Source: Verrucomicrobiota bacterium
Lineage (GTDB): Bacteria > Verrucomicrobiota > Verrucomicrobiia > Limisphaerales > UBA11358
DNA: 36,191 nucleotides
Assembly: GCA_028873125.1 (NCBI GenBank)
Contig: JAGWMQ010000021.1
Location: 1 to 36,191 of the forward strand
Reading direction: 5' to 3'
Shown here: positions 33,347 through 36,191 of the stretch, in pieces
Numbering within the stretch: the first letter of the stretch is position 1
Layout: each line of letters starts with the position of its first letter
The notes under the pieces: generated by a model
Databases searched by the model: none
Told to the model about the DNA's origin: nothing
What the model saw: the letters and a program-made list of their open reading frames with translations, nothing else
Program-made: the position numbers and the translations under genes

Positions 33347-35431
33347 ATGTTGAATTTGTCCAGTCTGAATCCGCAGCAGCGCCTGGCGGTCGAGACCCTG
33401 CACGGCCCGGTGCTCATCCTGGCCGGCGCGGGCACCGGCAAGACGCGGGTCATCACCTATCGCATCGCGCACCTGATCCAGCGCGGCGTCTCCCCCTCCC
33501 ACGTTCTGGGCGTCACCTTCACCAACAAGGCCGCCCGGGAAATGCAGGAGCGGGTCGCTCAACTTCTGCCCAAGCCGGTAACAGGTCGGAAGGCAGGCAG
33601 CCGGGGCAGCGGCTCTGATGCCGCGGTCCTGGATGCCCGCCCCACCCTCTGCACCTTCCACTCGCTCTGCGTCCGCATTCTGCGCCGGCACATCGAGAAA
33701 CTCGGTTACAAACGCAACTTCGTCATTTATGACGAATCGGAGCAGTTGGCCGCCATCAAAAAAATCCTTTCGTCCATCTCCGTCAAAGGCGAGAAAGTGG
33801 ATCCCGGCGCCGTGCTGGCGCTGTTGAGCCGGCTCAGGAACGGCGGGGAACGCGCGGGGGTTTTCGCCGACGCGAACGTCCGCGCCCTGGCCGATCACGT
33901 GCGCCGGCGTTACGAATCGTCCTTGCGCGCCTGCAACGCCGTGGACTTTGACGACTTGATTTTGCTTGCCCTGCGGCTCTTCCGCGAGCATCCCGAGGCC
34001 CTCCAGGCCTGCCGCGACCAGTTCCGTTACGTGATGGTGGACGAATATCAGGACACCAACGCCGTCCAGTTCCAGATCGTCCTGGCGCTCACGCAGGCCC
34101 ATCGCAACCTGTGCGTGGTGGGCGACGACGACCAGAGCATTTACGGCTGGCGCGGCGCGGAAATCGCCAACCTGCTGGACCTGGAAAAATTTTTTCCCGA
34201 GGTCAAGGTCATCAAGCTGGAGCAAAATTACCGCAGCACCGCGACGATTCTCAACGCGGCCAACGCCCTCATTCGGAACAACGTCCGCCGGCGCGGCAAG
34301 TCGTTGTGGTCCAACCGGGGCGCGGGCGCGAAAATCCGCCTGCAGACACACGCCCACGACGAGGAGGAGGCGCGTGAAATCGTGGCGCAGATCGAGTACC
34401 AACGGATGGCCCGCCGCATTCCCTGGCGTCATTGCGCCATCCTCTTCCGCACCAACCAACAGTCGCGTCCGCTGGAAACGGCGCTGCGCTCGGCCGGCGT
34501 GCGTTACCGCCTGGTCGGCGGCCAGAGCTTTTTCGACCGGCGCGAAGTGAAGGATTTTCTGGCCTACTTGAAGGTTTTCGTGAATCCGCGCGACGACATC
34601 AGCCTGCTGCGCATCGCCAACGTGCCCGCGCGCGGTTTGAGCGAGGTGACCATGGAACGTCTTTTGGCCGCCAGCCACGAGCGCCGCGCGTCCGTGTTTG
34701 CCACGATGAAAAATCCTGCCGTCTGCGCCGCGTTCCCGGCCAAATCGCGCGACAGCATCGAAAGATTTGTCGGACTGGTGGAGCGAATCGGCGGGCAGTT
34801 GGACGGCCGCCCGACAGAGGGAGGCCAGGGGAAGCCACCCCCGTCGCTCCAAAGCTGGGCCGAGGGCTTTCTCCATGAACTTGGCTATTTCGATGAACTG
34901 CGGCGGCAGGAAAAAAATCCCGAGAACGCCCAGGACCGGATTCGGAACGTCAGGGAGTTGGTGGCCACGATGCAGGCTTCCCCGTCGGCTGGCCCCTCGC
35001 TGACCGCGGACCTTCAGGCGTTTCTTGAAGACATCACCCTGGACGCGCGGCTTGATGAGGATGAAAAAAACCAGGACGACGTCGTGACGCTCATCACGAT
35101 CCACTCCTGCAAGGGACTTGAGTTCCGGCACGTGTTCATCGTGGGGCTGGAAGACGGGCTGTTGCCGCACTCGCGTTCGAAGGCCGAGGGCACGTTGGAC
35201 GAGGAACGCCGGCTTTTTTACGTGGCCGTGACCCGCGCGATGGAGGGCCTGACTCTCAGTCATTGCGTCGGCCGGAAAAAGTATGGCCAACTGCTGCCCT
35301 GCCATCCGTCGCCGTTCCTCAAGGAGTTGCCGGCCGAACTCGTGGAGCGTCCGGAGGACCGGGCAAAACGGCCCGTGTCGCAAGAATCCGGCCGGGCCTT
35401 TTTCGCCGTCTTGCGCCAGGCCGTCGGTTGA
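33347..35431 (+). CDS. UvrD/Rep/PcrA-type ATP-dependent DNA helicase (superfamily 1)
   Basis: The protein has 694 residues and all SF1A motifs in order: the Q-motif LNPQQRLAV, Walker A AGAGTGKT at 26-33, FTNKAAREM, TFHSLCVRILR, Walker B VMVDEYQDTN, VVGDDDQSIYGWRGA, LEQNYRST, TIHSCKGLEF and RRLFYVAVTRA. It unwinds DNA 3'-5' for repair or replication restart. It is about the length of Rep/PcrA and lacks an obvious long C-terminal Tudor-like tail, ending soon after the last motif. Two glycine/proline-rich insertions (about residues 78-97 after LLPKPV, and about 485-500) separate conserved blocks and are probably surface loops. It stands alone, divergent from GH92. No Shine-Dalgarno is seen at ATG 33347. 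Whether it should be called uvrD, pcrA or rep cannot be decided here. Confidence 0.93.
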   Translation: MLNLSSLNPQQRLAVETLHGPVLILAGAGTGKTRVITYRIAHLIQRGVSPSHVLGVTFTNKAAREMQERVAQLLPKPVTGRKAGSRGSGSDAAVLDARPTLCTFHSLCVRILRRHIEKLGYKRNFVIYDESEQLAAIKKILSSISVKGEKVDPGAVLALLSRLRNGGERAGVFADANVRALADHVRRRYESSLRACNAVDFDDLILLALRLFREHPEALQACRDQFRYVMVDEYQDTNAVQFQIVLALTQAHRNLCVVGDDDQSIYGWRGAEIANLLDLEKFFPEVKVIKLEQNYRSTATILNAANALIRNNVRRRGKSLWSNRGAGAKIRLQTHAHDEEEAREIVAQIEYQRMARRIPWRHCAILFRTNQQSRPLETALRSAGVRYRLVGGQSFFDRREVKDFLAYLKVFVNPRDDISLLRIANVPARGLSEVTMERLLAASHERRASVFATMKNPAVCAAFPAKSRDSIERFVGLVERIGGQLDGRPTEGGQGKPPPSLQSWAEGFLHELGYFDELRRQEKNPENAQDRIRNVRELVATMQASPSAGPSLTADLQAFLEDITLDARLDEDEKNQDDVVTLITIHSCKGLEFRHVFIVGLEDGLLPHSRSKAEGTLDEERRLFYVAVTRAMEGLTLSHCVGRKKYGQLLPCHPSPFLKELPAELVERPEDRAKRPVSQESGRAFFAVLRQAVG

Positions 35432-35789
35432 ACCGCGCTGCTCGGCAGCAAAGAAAAATTTCATACACCTATCCAAGAAAGTTTTGGGCCTTAACTAACC
35501 GCCACTCAGGTCTGACCCATTTAAACCAACAGAAAATACTATTTTACGATGCACCGCCCCCTTCATGGCGCACAGAGCCGGAGACAGTCGCGCTTCTAAC
35601 TTGGTTAGCAGGGGACGCTTGGTGATCAGCAGGCGTTTCCGAGGTTCACGAGGACAGCACTGGATGTGGGTGGCCCGGGTGTTGAAGCGTTCGGATGAAT
35701 ACCAGAAAAGGCGCACCTGCCTCGTTGCAAGGCCGCGAACTCCAAGAAGCTGCTCCGGCGCCGTTTCAAAATAGGTGGCATCCGCCATG
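35432..35789. other. Region without a recognisable gene after the helicase
   Basis: These 358 bases carry no supportable gene. A minus-strand frame of 116 codons (35495-35845) and a plus frame of 69 codons (35565-35774) are open, but neither resembles a known protein, and the two overlap each other. The region includes one inverted copy of the GGGTCAGA-type motif at 35511-35523. Confidence 0.4.
35511..35523 (-). repeat. Inverted copy of the TAAAGGGGTCAGA motif
   Basis: The minus strand reads TAAATGGGTCAGA here, matching 12 of 13 bases of the motif at 36034-36046 in opposite orientation. Together they bracket about 535 bases, as the ends of a small mobile or decayed element might. Confidence 0.45.
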
Positions 35790-36026
35790 CTATTGGTTGC
35801 GGTATTCCGTCTCAAACGCCGCCTGAAACCATTTCCGCTGCTCAACCGTCAGCGCCGTCAGTTTGTGGAAATCACCCACCGCGCTCGTTACTGGAAAGGC
35901 AGACCCCGCAATTATCGAGGCCTTAACCAAGGGCCATTCAGAACTGTAGAGCATTAAGCGTGAGCTGGCTGTCTGGCGAAAGGTGGTCTCCGAAACGGTG
36001 TGTGAGTAGTTTGAGGTGTGATTCCA
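35790..36026 (-). pseudogene. 3' remnant of an unidentified coding sequence
   Basis: One minus-strand frame reads without a stop from about 36026 to TAG at 35790-35792. It gives a natural-looking protein end: SSRLMLYSSEWPLVKAS, then SAFPVTSAVGDFHKL and EQRKWFQAAFETEYRNQ. The amphipathic, compositionally normal sequence contrasts with the Arg/Pro-rich shadows around it. No start codon with good context is present. The upstream end coincides with the GGGGTCAG repeats, so the rest of the gene was probably lost when the repeat element arrived. I do not recognise the family; a C-terminal end of a glycosidase-like or other secreted enzyme is possible. An overlapping frame starting at the ATG near 36027 encodes only 29 residues and is less convincing. 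Confidence 0.4.
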
Positions 36027-36033
36027 TAAAAAG

Positions 36034-36065
36034 TAAAGGGGTCAGAAAGTAAATAAAGGGGTCAG
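36034..36065 (+). repeat. Two direct copies of TAAAGGGGTCAG spaced 20 bases
   Basis: TAAAGGGGTCAG occurs at 36034-36045 and 36054-36065. GGGGTCAG-type motifs just downstream of REP-associated tyrosine transposase genes are widespread, and here they sit 18-50 bases beyond the stop of such a gene. They probably belong to the element's end. Confidence 0.6.
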
Positions 36066-36082
36066 TTCCTACTATTGGCACA

Positions 36083-36191
36083 TTACTGTTTCGATTTTGA
36101 TTCTCTGCGCTGTTCATACAGCCGTCCGTTCAAGTATTTCCAACTGCCCATCGCCAATCGTTCCGCTATCCATTTCAGCGTCATGGTGGTT
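36083..36191 (-). CDS. C-terminal end of a REP-associated tyrosine transposase (Y1/IS200-like), cut by the window edge
   Basis: The minus strand from the right edge reads TTMTLKWIAERLAMGSW and continues KYLNGRLYEQRRESKSKQ to the stop TAA at 36083-36085. The T-M-T-L-K-W-I-A-x-R-L-x-M-G-(S/T) block is the usual C-terminal tail of RAYT-type Y1 transposases, single-strand endonucleases that mobilise or have domesticated REP-like repeats. The catalytic HUH motif and Tyr lie outside the window, so completeness cannot be judged. The paired GGGGTCAG repeats follow its stop. Confidence 0.7.
   Translation of the reverse strand, partial: TTMTLKWIAERLAMGSWKYLNGRLYEQRRESKSKQ

Noticed and set aside
33251-35476. 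741-codon minus-strand ORF opposite the helicase
   Set aside because: It is an antisense shadow. The plus strand has all helicase motifs, and the minus frame has no recognisable domain.
35495-35845. 116-codon minus-strand ORF after the helicase
   Set aside because: The sequence is Arg/Cys-rich with no family. It overlaps, in another frame, the more convincing remnant ending at 35790.

Overview
The window looks like a Verrucomicrobiota chromosome, most probably from the Limisphaerales/Pedosphaera group. This is an inference from gene content. The evidence is a pseudopilin with the H-X9-DG signature, a PEP-CTERM protein, very large secreted proteins with delta-60, Calx-beta, LamG and beta-helix modules, a ParE/ParC pair, and many secreted glycoside hydrolases (GH2, GH92, GH97, GH106, DUF4838). 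DNA is GC-rich and few genes have a clear Shine-Dalgarno, so several starts rest on signal peptides instead. I see no rRNA, tRNA or CRISPR.

Layout. 1-4831 (+): the tail of a secreted propeller-like protein, a pseudopilin, a short PEP-CTERM protein whose sorting tag is cut by an in-frame TAG, and a beta-helix/LamG/Ig protein. 4905-9301 (mostly -): a 5' stub of a sulfatase behind an intact DUF4838 gene, an internal fragment of a NagB-family gene on the other strand, intact gldA, and a hydroxynitrile-lyase-type cupin. 9732-14578 (+): a GH2 beta-galactosidase and a retaining-type GH97 overlapping by ATGA, a likely galactoside-degrading operon. 14660-15697 (-): a zinc-independent MDR oxidoreductase. 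15980-19948 (+): parE-parC. 20166-25040 (+): a 1624-residue secreted protein with 21 delta-60 units arranged 7+7+7 around Calx-beta domains. 25166-33061 (-): GH106 and a multidomain GH92. 33347-35431 (+): a UvrD/Rep helicase. 35432-36191: a decayed tract with GGGGTCAG-type repeats, a coding remnant and, at the right edge, the 3' end of a REP-associated tyrosine transposase on the minus strand.

Function. The accessory genes point to extracellular attack on plant- or algal-type glycans (galactosides, rhamnosides, mannosides, formerly sulfated sugars), with GldA and perhaps the MDR enzyme handling small products. No SusC/SusD pair, transporter or sugar-responsive regulator is visible. Four of the secreted proteins end in a related C-terminal module, which may be a shared export or anchoring tag.

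The strongest points for a second look are the three predicted seven-bladed propellers in one chain, the amber-interrupted PEP-CTERM tag, the shared C-terminal module, and the truncated genes (sulfatase, NagB, 35790-36026 remnant), which suggest recent loss or rearrangement. I found no convincing wholly new multi-gene system.
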